Shown here: piece by piece, positions 35,228-48,500 of the stretch
How positions within the stretch are numbered: the first letter of the stretch is position 1
Layout: each line of letters begins with the position of its first letter
Source: Rhynchonema sp. JSB1_4
Lineage: Eukaryota > Nematoda > Chromadorea > Monhysterida > Xyalidae
NCBI GenBank assembly: GCA_030248065.1
Contig: JASAMV010003635.1
Location: 1 to 64,000 of the forward strand
Reading direction: 5' to 3'
DNA: 64,000 nucleotides
Notes under the pieces: generated by a model
Database searches by the model: none
The model's input: the letters and a program-made list of their open reading frames with translations, nothing else
Told to the model about the DNA's origin: nothing
Translations under genes and position numbers: made by a program

Positions 35228-37693
35228 ATGTCGCCGACCTCGCAAATTTCCGCCAAACTCGACCTCAAAGTACCGAATTTGCACGAATTGGCCAACGGTA
35301 CGTGCAATTATGGTATTGCAAACAGTGGGCAAAAATTTACCAAAAATCTTGGAACATAGTTTTGCCAGTTTTCAGCAATCCTGCCTGCTTTGAAAGAGAA
35401 CTTCGCGCATGGAGCCGTCGAAGTGTCTGATTGTCCGGACCTGACCAAGTTCGGCCTGGCCTTCCCGTATTTCGGTCAGAGTGCCACGATCGCCGACGTT
35501 GGAGGCCCTGGCAACATTTGTCCCGCTGTACGAAAGGAAAAGGTTTATTCTGAAGATGTTTGGGTCCAAATTTCGAGAAGAAGAACTTTTTTATCATGTT
35601 TGTTTATTGTGACAGCGGTTCGACATCGCTGACATCTGCACAGCCTGTGGCATGCCGGATGCTTCACTCGTTATCGGACCGGGCGCCGGACCGTACTTTC
35701 ATCTCGGCTACAACACTGAGGTTAATTTTAATTGTTAGTATATATCGATTCTTTTTCTCAAGTTAAATATTTTTACGACAGTTCAAAACCGATACTCAGA
35801 TGATGTGCAACTGCTGCTTCACCGATCCTAAAAAGATCCAAACGCACGTGGCCAAGGTCGACCCGACCACCGGCCACTATCTGCAACAAAGGGTCACCAC
35901 GTCGACCGAGTTCATGTTGATGGCCAATCTGCTGATGACAAAGGGAGACAAAAGTCAGGTGAAGAAATGAATGAGCACATTGACATCCCGCAAAAGTTGT
36001 ACGGTCGATAATTTGAAAAATTAGAAAGCAGTTTTACATACCTCTAATGGACCATCTGTGAAACGTCAACCAGCTAGCCATGTGTGTGTGTGTGCTGTAC
36101 AACCAGCGAATAACCGGCTGGTTGCTGTTTCATAAGGTGATATTTTCGAAACGGTGTAAAGGTCAGTTGGGTGTAAAGGTCGGTGGGAAGCTCGGTCGAC
36201 AGCTCAGTGTGATAGACCTCGGTGTAAACTTGAAACATTCCACGTTAATAACAGGCAATGTTTCACGTTTACACCGAGCTACGCCGACCGAGCTTTCGAT
36301 CGAACTTTACGCCGACCTTTACGCCCAACTGACCTTTACACCGTTTCGAAAATTCCACCCATAGTAGCGCGTGATGCACTAGACCATTTTTATGCCAAGT
36401 CAAAGTCAAACCAGCAAAGTCCATACGGGCCATTCTGAAGGTCTCCCGTTAGCGTGCTCATAGGGTGATATTTTCGAAACTGTGTAAAGGTCAGTTGGGT
36501 GTAAATGTCGGTGGAAAGCTCTTTCGACAGCTCAGTGTGATAGACCTCGGTGTAAACTTGAAACATTCCACGTTAATAACAGGCAATGTTTCACGTTTAC
36601 ACCGAGCTACGCCGACCGAGATTTCGACCGAACTTTACACCGACCTTTACGCCCAACTGACCTTTACACCGTTTCGAAAATTCCACCCATAGTAGCGCGT
36701 GATGCATTAGACCATTTTTATGCCAAATCAAAGTCAAACCAGTAAAGTCCATACGGGCCATCCTGAAGGTCTCCCGTTAGCGTGCTCATAGTTGGGTATT
36801 AGTATATGTACATAGTTGAGCCACTATCGGACTACCAAAAGACACGCATTAAGCTTATCATGATGACCCACGCACACAGGTGCTGCATATCAGTGCCGAA
36901 CATCGCAAGGGTGATCTCAACTTCACTGAATGTATCCGTCGCTCGTTGGGTGCGAAATACGGCAACCAACTAATCAGCTTGGGTGGAATGTTCAGGATCA
37001 AAAAAGGACGCGCTTATTTGCACGTCATGGTACGGTGCTGTAATTTAATCGAAGTTTACTGAAACTGTCACACGTTCGAGTGTACCATAGCCAGCCTACC
37101 AGGAGTATCTGCGTTATTTTTTAGCCCGATTTCCCATCGGAACCAATGCGAACCATGGCCGAAGTCAATTCTTGGCTCAAATACTACGACATGTCCGCGC
37201 CTCTCACTTGTCTCAGCGTGCTGCATTCCTGTGACCCGGTGAGCATCATATGGACGAAAATCAAACTTGGTGATTGTTTAGGTCTGGTTCGGTCTTGGCT
37301 TGGTCACGTGACTTTTTCTACCAATGATATTTTCGAGATTTATCGGTACCACTAAATCTATTTTATGATTTTTTTCATTGGCAGCTTGGGGCCTGGGACT
37401 GCTGGGTAAAATCCATAACGCTGCTAGGTGACCAATGCAAGACTGGACCGACAACAGATCAACAACCAACAAGTTTGATTTCACCAGCAACCGCAAGAAC
37501 AAAATCTGAACAATTGGCCCTGATTTTTCAGGGTCTGGATCTTCGCATCGAGCACACGCACTGTTTCAGCGAGCACGGCGATGCGGGTCACTATCATTGG
37601 GACACAACGCCCGATACAGTAGAGTACGACGGGTGGTTTGTGCCGGCACACACTCTCTATCGAATCGATCAAGTGGCTGAATGCAAACAGTGA
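35228..37693 (+). CDS. Ester hydrolase, C11orf54/PTD012 family, arm 2 copy
   Basis: Seven exons join in frame for 314 residues: 35228-35297, 35376-35542, 35616-35720, 35782-35958, 36880-37029, 37125-37238, 37532-37693. Order of marks: DCPDLTKFGLAFPYFG, then IADVGGPGN, LVIGPGAGPYFHLGYNTE, KGDLNFTECIR, YGNQLISLGGMF, and at the C-terminus EHTHCFSEHGDAGHYHWDTT, which carries the zinc-binding histidines known for this family, then LYRIDQ. Family members are metal-dependent ester hydrolases found in cytosol and nucleus. The first base after the ATG context and the short exon 1 match the human N-terminus in length. It lies head to head with the arm 1 copy across the spacer. Confidence 0.92.
36132..36790. 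repeat. Tandemly duplicated foldback element, C11orf54-like intron 4, arm 2
   Basis: Same two-unit structure as 30005-30592. Each unit has GGTGATATTTTCGAAAC at one end and GTTTCGAAAATTCCACCC at the other. Confidence 0.8.
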
Positions 37694-39760
37694 TATTATT
37701 TAAGTTTAGATCTAGTCGATTAATCAGTATTTATGAATGAGATTATTGAAATCGATATCCCACGGATACCTGTTCCTACCGTCGTTATTCGTTTGTACCC
37801 CAGTACATACAGGTAGTTTTATTCTGTTCTACAGCGATGTGAAATACCGATTCCAAGTTTTTATCATTTCCTTCCGATAATACTCGAAGCACATGCTTTG
37901 CGCCATTGGCATTGATAAATTTTTAACTCTGGTTGCTTGCTCACGTTCAGTCATCAACTTCTTGACAACAAAAAAGAAAAGAAACGCAATTTATGTTCGA
38001 TGTGTCATCCAAAATTGCCCTCCCGCACCAGCAACACCTGTGGCCCGAGCTACGCTTCACATTTGAACGTCCTTCAACATGATTATGCTTCCGAAAATTC
38101 AGTCCGTTATCGTGTCACACGTGTGTCGCCATGAGCAATTATGACTCATGTCAAGACAACGCGTCTTTCAACATCGGCACACACACAAACATACGAAAAC
38201 CTGTCTTGAATGTTGGTTATGCGTCCCGTATGTAACTGCCGAAATGTATGATAGGCACCAGGTATGTACCTATGTACATGTAGGTACACCATGTACATTG
38301 TGAAGGGACACTGCCCGCTTTGCACTGCTGCAACAAGCGAGAAAACCTTGGTTATGCCGTATCCAACCAATCGAATACACGCGAGAGTCGCTCTGGCGCG
38401 CACACAATGTGTGTGTGTCTGCTGTGCATATACGCAATCACACACTCTTTGCGTTTTATAATCACGCTGTAGGTTACGTTGTGGTGGGGTTGTGAGTGTG
38501 TGTACGTGTACGTGTACATTCATACTTGCTGCTGCACCCCGTGCCGCAATATGAAACATCGTACTTCGCTTGTAGTCACTGTCACCTGCGCAGCTTTCCA
38601 AGTGTCGTTAAGTCGTTGTTTGTTTGCTTGAAGGTTTAATGTTCTTCGCAGCATTTGTCAATGCAAAGCGAACAGCTGAGAGCCTGTCAATTCTTATTGT
38701 ATTGAGATTGAACACCCAGAAATTTCAAAGGCCGATTTCTTCACCTCACCTTCCTCCCGTCCTGTCCGAGGCCATAGCCAACAGCTGAGTCGAGCACGGG
38801 GTCCGGGTGCAGCCTTGGCGAAGTTTTGGGGTCACCGAGTTGTCGACTTGTGGAACAGTCTTCCCGAGTGTGTAGTCACATCTAAAACATCATATCAATT
38901 CAAAAAAAGGCTGCGCGCACATTGCGCTGACGGGATCTGGGACTATATCTTGTCCAATTTCCCTTCATCCCTCAATTAAAAGTTGTCACGCTTTGCTAAA
39001 TCGCTGCTAAAATTGGTCTCTTCCACATTTCAGACCAATTGCTATTATTATTGTTGCCGAATTTGCCACATTTGCGCATTTTGAACGTTATTTGGATCTT
39101 GTCTTTCGATTTATCAATCAACATCGCTGTGTCGTGTGTCTCGTCCTGTGTTGACCAGTGCTACCGTTCAATTTTTGGTTCGTTTGTTCTCTTTCTATTT
39201 TTTTTCTAATTTTTGCGTGGTCCCAGTAGGTTCTCGTAGTTCTTCCACGTTGTTCTTGTTCCTTCCGTTTCCTGCTCACATTTACGCATCATATTGTAAA
39301 TTTCCCAGCCTACAAACAGGCTTTTGCGAATAGCTCAATAAAGACTTGACTTGAAAATCAACGCGAAATCATCGATTTTCCGCCACGAAAGATTGAAAAT
39401 TTTTCACTTACATGATGTTCCTGCTGCGGATGCGTTTTTAGCTAAGAAAATACGTGTATTCCGTGTTTTGTTGTGTTTGCCCGTTTTGGGCCATGTGTTG
39501 CGTCGCTGTTACGCTGTTTGTTCAAAACTCACAACCACAAGACAGCCGCCGCTGTTTACTGGCATGTGGATGACTCACCGTGCGTATCGACTTACATTTT
39601 CAGGTGCACAGCCATGAGTTTTGAGACAACCAATCATCATAATCACCGGTGAAACTGAATGACAATCAACAGCATCATGTAAGCTGCTCATTGTCGACAA
39701 ATTTCACCCGCCCGTAACTCCCGCCAAAAAGAGAGTGCGCGCGCGACATCGGCAGTCATC
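37694..39760. other. Intergenic between C11orf54-like and fasciclin genes, arm 2
   Basis: The mirror of 27584-29015 plus a private LINE tail (38724-39358). The conserved open frame noted in arm 1 lies at 39351-39617. Confidence 0.45.
38724..39358 (+). mobile_element. 5'-truncated LINE insertion, arm 2 only
   Basis: Arm 1 reads CCCAGAAATCAACGCG. Arm 2 has 635 bp inserted there, bounded by AAAT. The insert has a frame ending at the TAA 38977-38979 that encodes the typical end of a non-LTR reverse transcriptase (VVDLWNSLPECVVTSKT followed by FKKRLR), then a 380 bp 3' UTR with AATAAA close to the insert's end (about 39337). The enzyme's catalytic part is missing, so it is a dead fragment. Confidence 0.85.
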
Positions 39761-42700
39761 ATGCGACCAATAGGGGGTTATACATTTGTGGTATCGGTGC
39801 TCAACTTTGTTGTCTCCATCAGCGGCGACCTGTGGGCCGAACTGGAGAGGATAAATGATCTCAGAGAGGTACATCCCGGTACAGGTCGAAGTTTTTTTGG
39901 CTGATTGGTTAGTCGTCAACTCAAGCAGCATTGAACGAGCGTGACGGTACTTGTCCAGCTGGCCCCAACGGTAGTTTAGGATCATGGTTAAGTCAAGCCT
40001 AAGGCGGCCTTCACAATGCATGCGGGTTGCGGGTTGCGGGCCACATCGGCCCGCAACCCGCACTGTGCATTGTGAAGACACAGGACATGCGGGTTGCGGG
40101 TCGCGGATTGCGGGCCGAGCCCGGCCCGCAACCCGCAACCCGCACGCAGAGTGTCCTTCACATAGCAGCGTGCGGGTTGCGGGCCAAATCGGCCCGCAAC
40201 CCGCATTTTCTCGATTAGAACTGATCCTATTTTTTGCGGGTTTGGGCCCTCAGCGCATGCTCGGATGGTTGATTTTTGTTGACCCATTGCTCAGAGAGCA
40301 CAAGTTTTCGACTCTCTATGTGTTTTCGATGTTGCAGAATTCCAAGAACAGTGTGCCAAGCATAACACGCTTATCTTTATTTGCGCAATCAATTTGCGTG
40401 CTAAATTTGTACAGGTTTCTTCAGAAACTTTCGTGCTCAGCTTTCCAAACAACTGAAAACAACGAGAATCTGCAATCCCATTGTGTCCAAAACGGAGTGC
40501 ACGTGTTTATACTGTATGTATAGGCATTTTTGACCCGATGAAAAAATTTGCGCATTTTTCCAGTTTACACGTTTGTGTCGCGAGTGGCCAGTGTGCAAGG
40601 CGTACATGCAGGACACGAATGCACGAATCGCAGTGTTCGCGCCGGTCGACGATGTGTTTGCGTATAATCCGATATTGTTGGCCATGGATTATAAACAGCT
40701 ATTGGCTCATATTGGTGAGAGATTTTTCATAATTATCTCAAAATTGAGAGAAAACTTGATAATTTATTTATTTCCTGTTTCAGTTGATCAACAGGTGACA
40801 GAGCTGCTGACGCCCGGCCGCTGGGACAAGCAGACACTCATACGGCAGTCTGTCAACAGTGGAAATGTGTACATAACGCAATTTGAGAATAATCCTGGCA
40901 ATTTTGTGAGTTTCATTTCGGTTTTTCCGACCTTTATTTTTTTAAATCGAAACGCTGACACTTTTATTTCAGTCTTATTACATGAACAATGGGATGTTGT
41001 GTAATCACGCATCCAGCAGCTGGTCGGTGATCAGCGGCGAGCAATATTTGTACAAAGTGCGTTCAATTTATCGTTTGGTTGAAAAAATATAATCCACATA
41101 ATACCAAAAATCTTGACATAAAATTTTTAACTGACAGGTTTGCACTCCAGTCGGTTATCGCGGGTTTCCGGGTTCAGCGCTCTCCTTCGTGCGCAACAAC
41201 CAAGAGCAGTACTTTGTCGGCCGAAATTATGACAACCAGCAATTAACGTCAGTTACTGTATATATCAATACTAATTTTAAAAATACTGCCACAAAGTTTT
41301 TCAAACTCAAGCGATAAAAAACTATCTCCAGTCAACTGCGCGACATGCTGGATCGCGTACCTGATGTTTCACTGGTCATATATGGAAGTTCTGCCTGGAA
41401 CGGATTCCATACGTTCTTTCTGCCAAACGATCACGCATTCCAGAAGGTCGACAGGAATAAAGTCGACAGAGAGGTGAGTGTGTGTTATCATGCCCATTGG
41501 AGATTCCAGATGGTATTATTATGCAAAAAACATTAGGTGACAAGGCAAAAACTGTCAGATAATATTTTGCTCAAAAGCACTTTTCTCAGGCTTTGTTTCA
41601 GGCTTAATCTGCAGATGCCCAAGAAAATACTCAGTGAGACTAAGCCAAAGCCTAGCGACAAGAGTGAGAGCCTACGCTCCTGAAATCAAAATACCCTCAA
41701 TTTGAGTGCAGGCGGGTAGAATAGCGATGGACTGGTAACTTTGTGTCTGATTCGCAGGTGCTGTTAGCGCACGTCACCGGCACCAATCGTGTGCTGTTCG
41801 CATTCCCGTGGCTGTATGATGGTGGCATTCACTATTATCCAAGTGTACGATTCACCTCCACCGTCATCGAGGACAATTTCAAACTAAAGCTCACCATGCG
41901 AAACATCACCGACCGCAAAACCGGCAAATACGATTGTGAGTTCTTAAACTAATGATAGATGTGAAATTTGGTGACCATATGTTCCGACGACAGACATCAA
42001 ACGGGAACAAAGCCCGCCTGCAATGAAAAGCGCAGTTGCCCCTCCGACTGGGAGGTGATCGTACCTAGAGGTAAAACCTGTATAACCTGATAGTTCGGAG
42101 AGGGTGACAGACAACTACTGTAATGTTGCTAATCTGTGCACATGGTTTTCGAAACCTGGTCGTGTGTCGCCTTTTATACTTTTGCTCTCTTTCCCACGAG
42201 AGATAAGATAAACCCTGGAATGCACGTAGTCGCTTGAAATTCGCCAGCATTGCGACCTGAAATACTGGAAGACGGTTCACACATGTGAAACATCACCCCC
42301 ACAATCCACTTGCAGTGTACGCGGTGAGCGAGGTGTACGAGCGATACAGCCATTTCCGTCGCGGTGCTGTTTGGGCGAAGATCGTCCAACCGAACATTCC
42401 CGTGCAGAACGGCGTGGTCCATATTGTCGACAGTGTGCTTGGCGTGGTTAGCAACACAATTGACCAACTGCTCAATGAAAACCATCAGTGCACGTGAGTG
42501 TGTCTGTCTGTTGACGTTAGATCAAATGTTGCCTGATTTAGCAAGGCGGTCGACCATATTTCAGCACCCTGATGACGTACATCAACAAAATCGGCAACAT
42601 TGTCCGATCGTACTTCTCGGCCACCGGCGGCCTCATCACGTTCTTTGCACCGATCAATGAGGCCTTTGATCGAATACCTGAAGAGGTCGAGAGGCGGTTG

Positions 42701-44863
42701 CTTAGGGATAGGCTGTGGCTCGAACAGGTTAATTTTTAAGAATTTTTGGAAAAACAATTATAAAGAAAAATATTTAAAAAAACTGATTGCAGATTCTGAA
42801 ACTGCACATTGTGCCTGGGAAAGAGCTGACGAGTGATGAGATCAGCAACCAAACAGTTGCACAAACGACCGACAACACAAAGAGGCTGTTCTTTATCAAA
42901 GGAGAATGGCCGAAGAATAATATCAGTGAGTTTGAGTGCGGGAATAGCATATTTTCAGTATACACACTATGTTTGAGCACGGTATAACATCACATGGGTA
43001 CTTGTAGGCTTGATTGATTGATCTTTATCGGCACACAAACACAAAATTGAAATGTTTTGAAACGTTTCTACACCAACGGATATTGGTCGCACAATGACCA
43101 TATAAGAATTCATCAAATCAATCCTGTTTTTCACGTTCAGTCACTCTTAACCACTGTGCTATTTGTGATTCTCACAAAGCATTTTCAGCCGAAAATAATC
43201 TAGCACAACACCAACGTTGCTGCGGGTCTAGAACATTTTGCTGACTGCATTCTTTGTGTGCGATTGCGCAACGCAACGTCACTGCCCCACCGCTTTCCTG
43301 CTTCACGATTCAGGAAAAAAATTTGACCAATTCTTATAAAGTCATTGTGCGACCAATACCTATGTCTCTGCGTGTAAGCATTTGAAAAATATCCACCATA
43401 ACGAGGGCGTCCGTCGTCACTATAAAGAGCGTGGACTGCATATGCGAATGACGTTTCAGCGTACTACGTATTGGGTGGTGGTGTGCGCGCGGCGATATTG
43501 ATGGACAACGTGGCAGGCACGAATGGCATCATACACTACATCGATAGAGTGCTTGGCGTGCCATACCAGACCATGTACAAGGTCATCCGGAACGACACTG
43601 CCACGCAGTTAGTGCAGTGGCACGTGTCAACTTTGCGGGCAAGCTCTGCGACTGCGAGCATTGGCAAAATTTAGAATAACATGCGCATTTTGCGATCGAG
43701 TTGCAGCAGCACCAATTTCGACCAGCGTAAAAGTTGTTTGACTTGTGCAGGGGATAACTTTTATTTACGGTAGTCGAAGTTAGTGAGCAAACTCTTACGG
43801 GTACAAATTTACCCATGCCATATTGTAGTTGAACCGCAGATAGGTAGCAGTCGTACGTGTAGTTGCAGCGCTTTGCTCGCAAAGTTGGTTCAGCCGTTGA
43901 CGATTAATTTGGCACACGTTTTGCATTGATGTCACTTGACAAGGAACCAGGTTAAATGCTGTCGAAGTCCAGATAGGGTGTTTGTGTAACCCACTTCCAA
44001 CTTACGTTTCAGAGCGACCTGGCGTGGTCTTGAGAACCTGCAATTGCGTTGGACGCTCGATCCGTGGGAGGTGGTCCGTCCGGAGCAGAATTTCACATTC
44101 TTCGTGCCCACCAACGAGGCCTGGGCAAAACAGGACCCGCGACTGATGCAGGACTTCATGGACGGACGACATTGGGAAGCACTGCAATACGTGAGTGCGG
44201 GAAAGACAATTTCGGAGGCGCAGTTTCCCCACAGCCTACATGTGTCCCTATTTTCAGGTCTACAAACGACACATGATCCAAGGCCAGGCGTTGATGTACA
44301 CCGACTTGCGGGAACGCACGTATGTGATGATGAACAACGACAAAGTGACCATCAGGAGATACGGACGATGTGAGTGTGCAACAGTGTGAAACATCATCAG
44401 TGGCGAGTGTAAAACCAGCAACCAGTCTACCCTTGAATTTCTTTGAACGCAATTTTGGTCGCCGATTTGCCGTAAACCTCGCAAAACTAGTCAAGTCGAT
44501 ATACTTTAGTGAGAGAAAATGGCGGGTCGCTATGAACAGGCTTAGCTGTTATGTTTTCCTTGAAAATCAGGCTCTATCCAGATAGGATATCAGGTCGCCT
44601 GGTTCCAACCTCACATCGCATGAAACATCACACAAGCCTATCCATACTTTTCAGTCTTCGAGCTGTACTGGCCGTACGGCAATAAAGTGGCGCGTCTGTT
44701 GGAGGGCGGTCAAGTGGCGGCCATCAACGGTTTCATACATTTGGTCGACAACGTGCTCGTCACGCACGAGGACATACGCGCCGCGGCCGTGCAGAATGTC
44801 GTTGACACATTTGTCGTCACCGTGTCATTGTTGATCACCATGTTGCATGGAGGAAGGCATTAG
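39761..44863 (+). CDS. Fasciclin-domain adhesion protein (four FAS1 domains), arm 2 copy
   Basis: Fourteen exons join without a frame break for 671 residues: 39761-39868, 40564-40714, 40784-40905, 40973-41056, 41138-41247, 41332-41473, 41758-41935, 42316-42493, 42565-42727, 42793-42925, 43460-43607, 44013-44190, 44258-44369, 44655-44863. Exon 1 is a signal-peptide-like leader. Four FAS1 units follow, roughly exons 2-5, 6-8, 9-11 and 12-14, with FAPVDDVF, FLPNDHAF, FAPINEAF and FVPTNEAW boxes and closing NGVVHIVDSVLG-type boxes. The C-terminus ends in a hydrophobic tail (FVVTVSLLITML), consistent with a GPI signal as in insect Fasciclin 1, which also has four FAS1 domains and about 650 residues. 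TGFBI/periostin types are alternatives, but no EMI domain is seen. Confidence 0.92.
40008..40206. repeat. Cluster of GC-rich hairpins in the first fasciclin intron, arm 2 only
   Basis: Three successive inverted repeats of the type GCGGGTTGCGGGCC / GGCCCGCAACCCGC. The first is enclosed by CTTCACAATGCA and TGCATTGTGAAG. Arm 1 has none of this. Confidence 0.8.
43083..43356. mobile_element. TA-flanked MITE with TTGGTCGCACAATGAC ends, copy 1, arm 2 only
   Basis: TTGGTCGCACAATGACCATA at the left and its complement ending GTGCGACCAA at the right, flanked by TA (43081-43082 and 43357-43358). It is inside a fasciclin intron. Arm 1 lacks it. Length 274 bp, non-coding. Confidence 0.85.
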
Positions 44864-45513
44864 GCGTCAAATGAAAGTGACGCATTGTATTGTTCGGAAG
44901 CTGAGTGACCAACGGAACAGCGTTGGGTGTAGCGCTGATAATCGAGCGTCAAACGCGTCGGGGCTGTTGTTGCTTCTCTTATTTCAGCTCTCTATGAGTG
45001 CTCTCCAAAACGCTGTGCTCTTGACGGCATTAATATTGTTTTGAATAAGAATATTTATTTTTGTTGTTTCTTTGTTTTTCATGATAATGTTTTTTCAATT
45101 TCTTCAGCGCTTTGGAATGTTTTCGTTTGCGCACTTGAAACATTGACTGCAATGGACCAACTGCTTTGTTTGTTCACTTGGTTGTGATGTTTTTTTCATT
45201 ATATTAGCAATTGAATCAGTTTTCCTTGAAGTTGAATTGCTATATGTACCATCCGTCAAAAATCTACAGCACTGATAATTAACCAAAATTGAATCAGTTT
45301 CCCGGTCCAGGTGTTACTTTATAAAACTCGTATCTCGCGATCGACCATGTTAACATTTTATTCCCATGCTTTTTGTGTGGCAAAAATTGTTATAAAATTT
45401 TCATCAAGGTTCAGTTCTGATTATTATTGATATGTGCTTCATCACACAGATGGTGTCTATGTATATATTACAATTTTTTGTGAGCAATTTGTTGAATTGA
45501 TCGAACAATAAAA
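44864..45513. other. Convergent 3' ends of fasciclin and COASY, arm 2
   Basis: The mirror of 22488-23141. No gene is seen. Confidence 0.5.
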
Positions 45514-48500
45514 TCACGACTTGCCATGCAGACGCTGCATCAGATCGGCCCATGCCGTATGTACCTGCATTCTGCGTATAATTAAAAAAAACTAAAATTA
45601 CAAGAAACGCCAAACAAAAATATGAAAACGAGACCTGTTTCTTGGTGACATCGTAGTCCCAAAGCGAGCACAACACCACATTTGCATGTTGCACACGTTC
45701 GGCATTCGACATTTGTGCGTCCACTCGCAACGCCGCTGCCTCGGGTGTCATGCCGTTGCGTTCCTTCATCGATACATAAAACTACAGTGCTTTTACTCCC
45801 GCAAAATACGGGCTTATACTAATGTTGTCAACGCAACTGTCCGTGTTTCCTCCAAAATGCAGTAAGATGTCTGTAGCCAGCCACCCAATTTCATGGGGCA
45901 GATTTAGTTTTCCTGCATGTTTGCACACTGATACCGTCGGCGCGCATCCGACGGGTGTTGCACTTGCATTGCAGTCACCAGGCAGCCGCGTTGGCACGAA
46001 TCACAGTGAGTTGTGTTAACGACAACAGTCTTAGCCAAACTACACACATAGTGACAAATTCACACACCTCCAGACGTTGTATGGCAACGGATCTGGGTAT
46101 GATGGGCAGCCAAATCTCATCAGTTAGTTGATCCCAATTTGCCTCCAGCAACACCGCGGCATCAACAATGGCCACCTCCGCAGCTGAAATATTTGGCGAT
46201 CTTTTTGAGATTTTGAACAATTTTGCCACAAAACTCAGCAAGTTTCGCACCGCTTTCTGCTATGCGCTGTTCAGCCAGTCTTCTGATTTCGGGCCAGACA
46301 ATCGAATTCAACTTGGATCTCAAATCCTGTAAACAAGGCAATAATTCCAGATTTGAACAATTCAAACCAAATCACATGTCCATAACAGTCTAGGGATCGG
46401 ACGTAGGTGCAGGTGTGCGGCACCTCCAGCGGCGCGGATGACCCTCGCCCACACAGTAAGAGCAAATTTTGTTCAACATTGTTGTTTTACACTCTGGATA
46501 AAATTAGTAATTTTGGTCAAACAAAAATTCACAGAAACGTGAACTGAACAATTTCTTTGTGAAAGGTCAAAACGTTCGTTATCAGGCAACTTTTGTTCAA
46601 AATCTAGAACTGGTTGTGGGCTTTTCTGGTAACTGTGTGTGTGGGTGTGTGGTTTTCAAAACTGCGTGGGTGTATGTCCCTCAAATTCCGATCGCTACAA
46701 GAGTCATGGCTCACCGGGTTCTTGAACACTTTTGCACCTAGGACACCGCGGTCGATTGGGTTGCCAATTTTGCTGTTGACTATTTCGTCACCAAACTCTT
46801 TTATCAGCCTGAAACGTACCTTCATAATACATTTTGTAAATTGTTCAGTTTGCTTCTTGGCAGCAGACGATGTTGAACAATAACGGGGAGCGCATGTACA
46901 TTCCAAAATCCTTTGTGAACAAAAAATGGCTTTCTTCGACTGGGGCTCGAGCCCAGGTCTTCCGCTTAACCGGGGCATTGCTCTACTAACTGAGCTATCG
47001 AAGTGCCTGCCAGGTCCCCGTTATTATTTTGCAAATTGACACAAACGAAAGCCAATTATCTTCAAGCCCAACTTGTGATAAGTGTCGGTGCCGGGCAGAT
47101 ACACCTCGTGCCCCAAACGGTCACAATCGACCACATAAGCGCCAAGTTCGTTCAAATATTGCGAAATGTGCGTCTTGCCGCTCGCAATGCCGCCGGTCAG
47201 CCCAATTATGTAGTGTTTCGGGTCACGGCGCGGCTGCAAAAAAATGTTTGATGCAAAAAAAGGTTTGCAAAAACAGCTGGGCAAAACAGTCTCAATCTCC
47301 AACGCGATGGGGCGGTCGAATCAAATGGCCAAGCAGCCGACGTCTGCGAGTCGATGAGCTCACTTTGCCGTCACTCAACTCTGACTGCGTGTCGTCGACC
47401 ACGTCGATTATGTACGTCGACAGCTCGCATAAAGCCTGAAACATCAAGAGCGACCTCAAACTTGGTGCGGTCGGATCGTGTCTTAGTCACCGCTAGTCCC
47501 GGACTTTTTGCGTTCGGGATATTTCGAGATTTCTTGATGCCACAGTTTCGACAAGAGTTGTCGTTGCCAGACAGCTACGCTGGTCGAAGTCAATGACAGA
47601 AGTAAATCTCGACACACCCAGAATGCAAATAGTCACGTGACCAACACAAGCCCAGACAAGGCGATCACTAAGCTTGATTTTGTCCAGAGAACGCCAATCT
47701 GAAATTTATTGAATGGAAAATTGGAGATTTGCCAAACTCAGGCTCACATTATCTTTCCGTCGTTCGTTGACTTTATGCGCGCCGCGTACGGTCTCCTTGC
47801 TGGCAACAATGCAGTCAAGATTAGAGTCGACAATTGAAGGCCCAAACGGATCCGTAATTGGCACCACTTTGCACCTGAACACCAATTGCAATATAATTTC
47901 GAAGTTTTCCCTGATAAATTTTAAAAAAAGCGAATATCTTACTGTAACTGAGGTTTGATCGAGAGAACAAAACTCAGCACCGATTCAATACGAATGTCGA
48001 TCGGCTCGATCAGTTCGCACAGCACCTTGGCTGAAGTCATAAAACAAATTATTCAATAAATAAACCAAAACTCATTTTTTGCAAATGATAAAATCGCACA
48101 ATCATTCATCTTTCCATCGGTGACACCGGCGGTGAACTGATTTTGCGCCAGCATCGCAGCGCTGGACAACAATATTTTGTGTCCGTTGTGCAATCGATCG
48201 AATGTTCCACCCAACACAACGCCCGAGTGTTTGTTGAGCTGAACAAATATAATCCATATCAAATTTGGTGATCGCCAGAGCTTATCTTAACCTCGACTTA
48301 TATTTTGATTTCACCACCATCAATGGCAGTGTGCATTGCTTCATTTCATCAGCAAATACTCTTTCAATGGGCATGATAGCAAACAACAGATTTAATCTGA
48401 ATAACCACAAAACAGTTCCCACCTCAACATCAACCAGACATTTTTCATCCGACTTCAAGAACACATCTGGGAAACTGGCCGCACTGCTTCCCCTGATTAT

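Noticed and set aside
30005..36790. Small proteins of 75 and 94 residues encoded by the foldback repeats
   Set aside because: The frames exist only because the inverted repeats lack stops. They lie inside introns and show no family features.
36132..36790. CRISPR array
   Set aside because: Two long intronic transposon units in an animal gene, with no short regular repeats and spacers.
39704..40287. Open frames of 99-179 residues over the GC hairpins
   Set aside because: Low-complexity RVAG/GPQPA strings forced by the repeat. No splice logic supports them.
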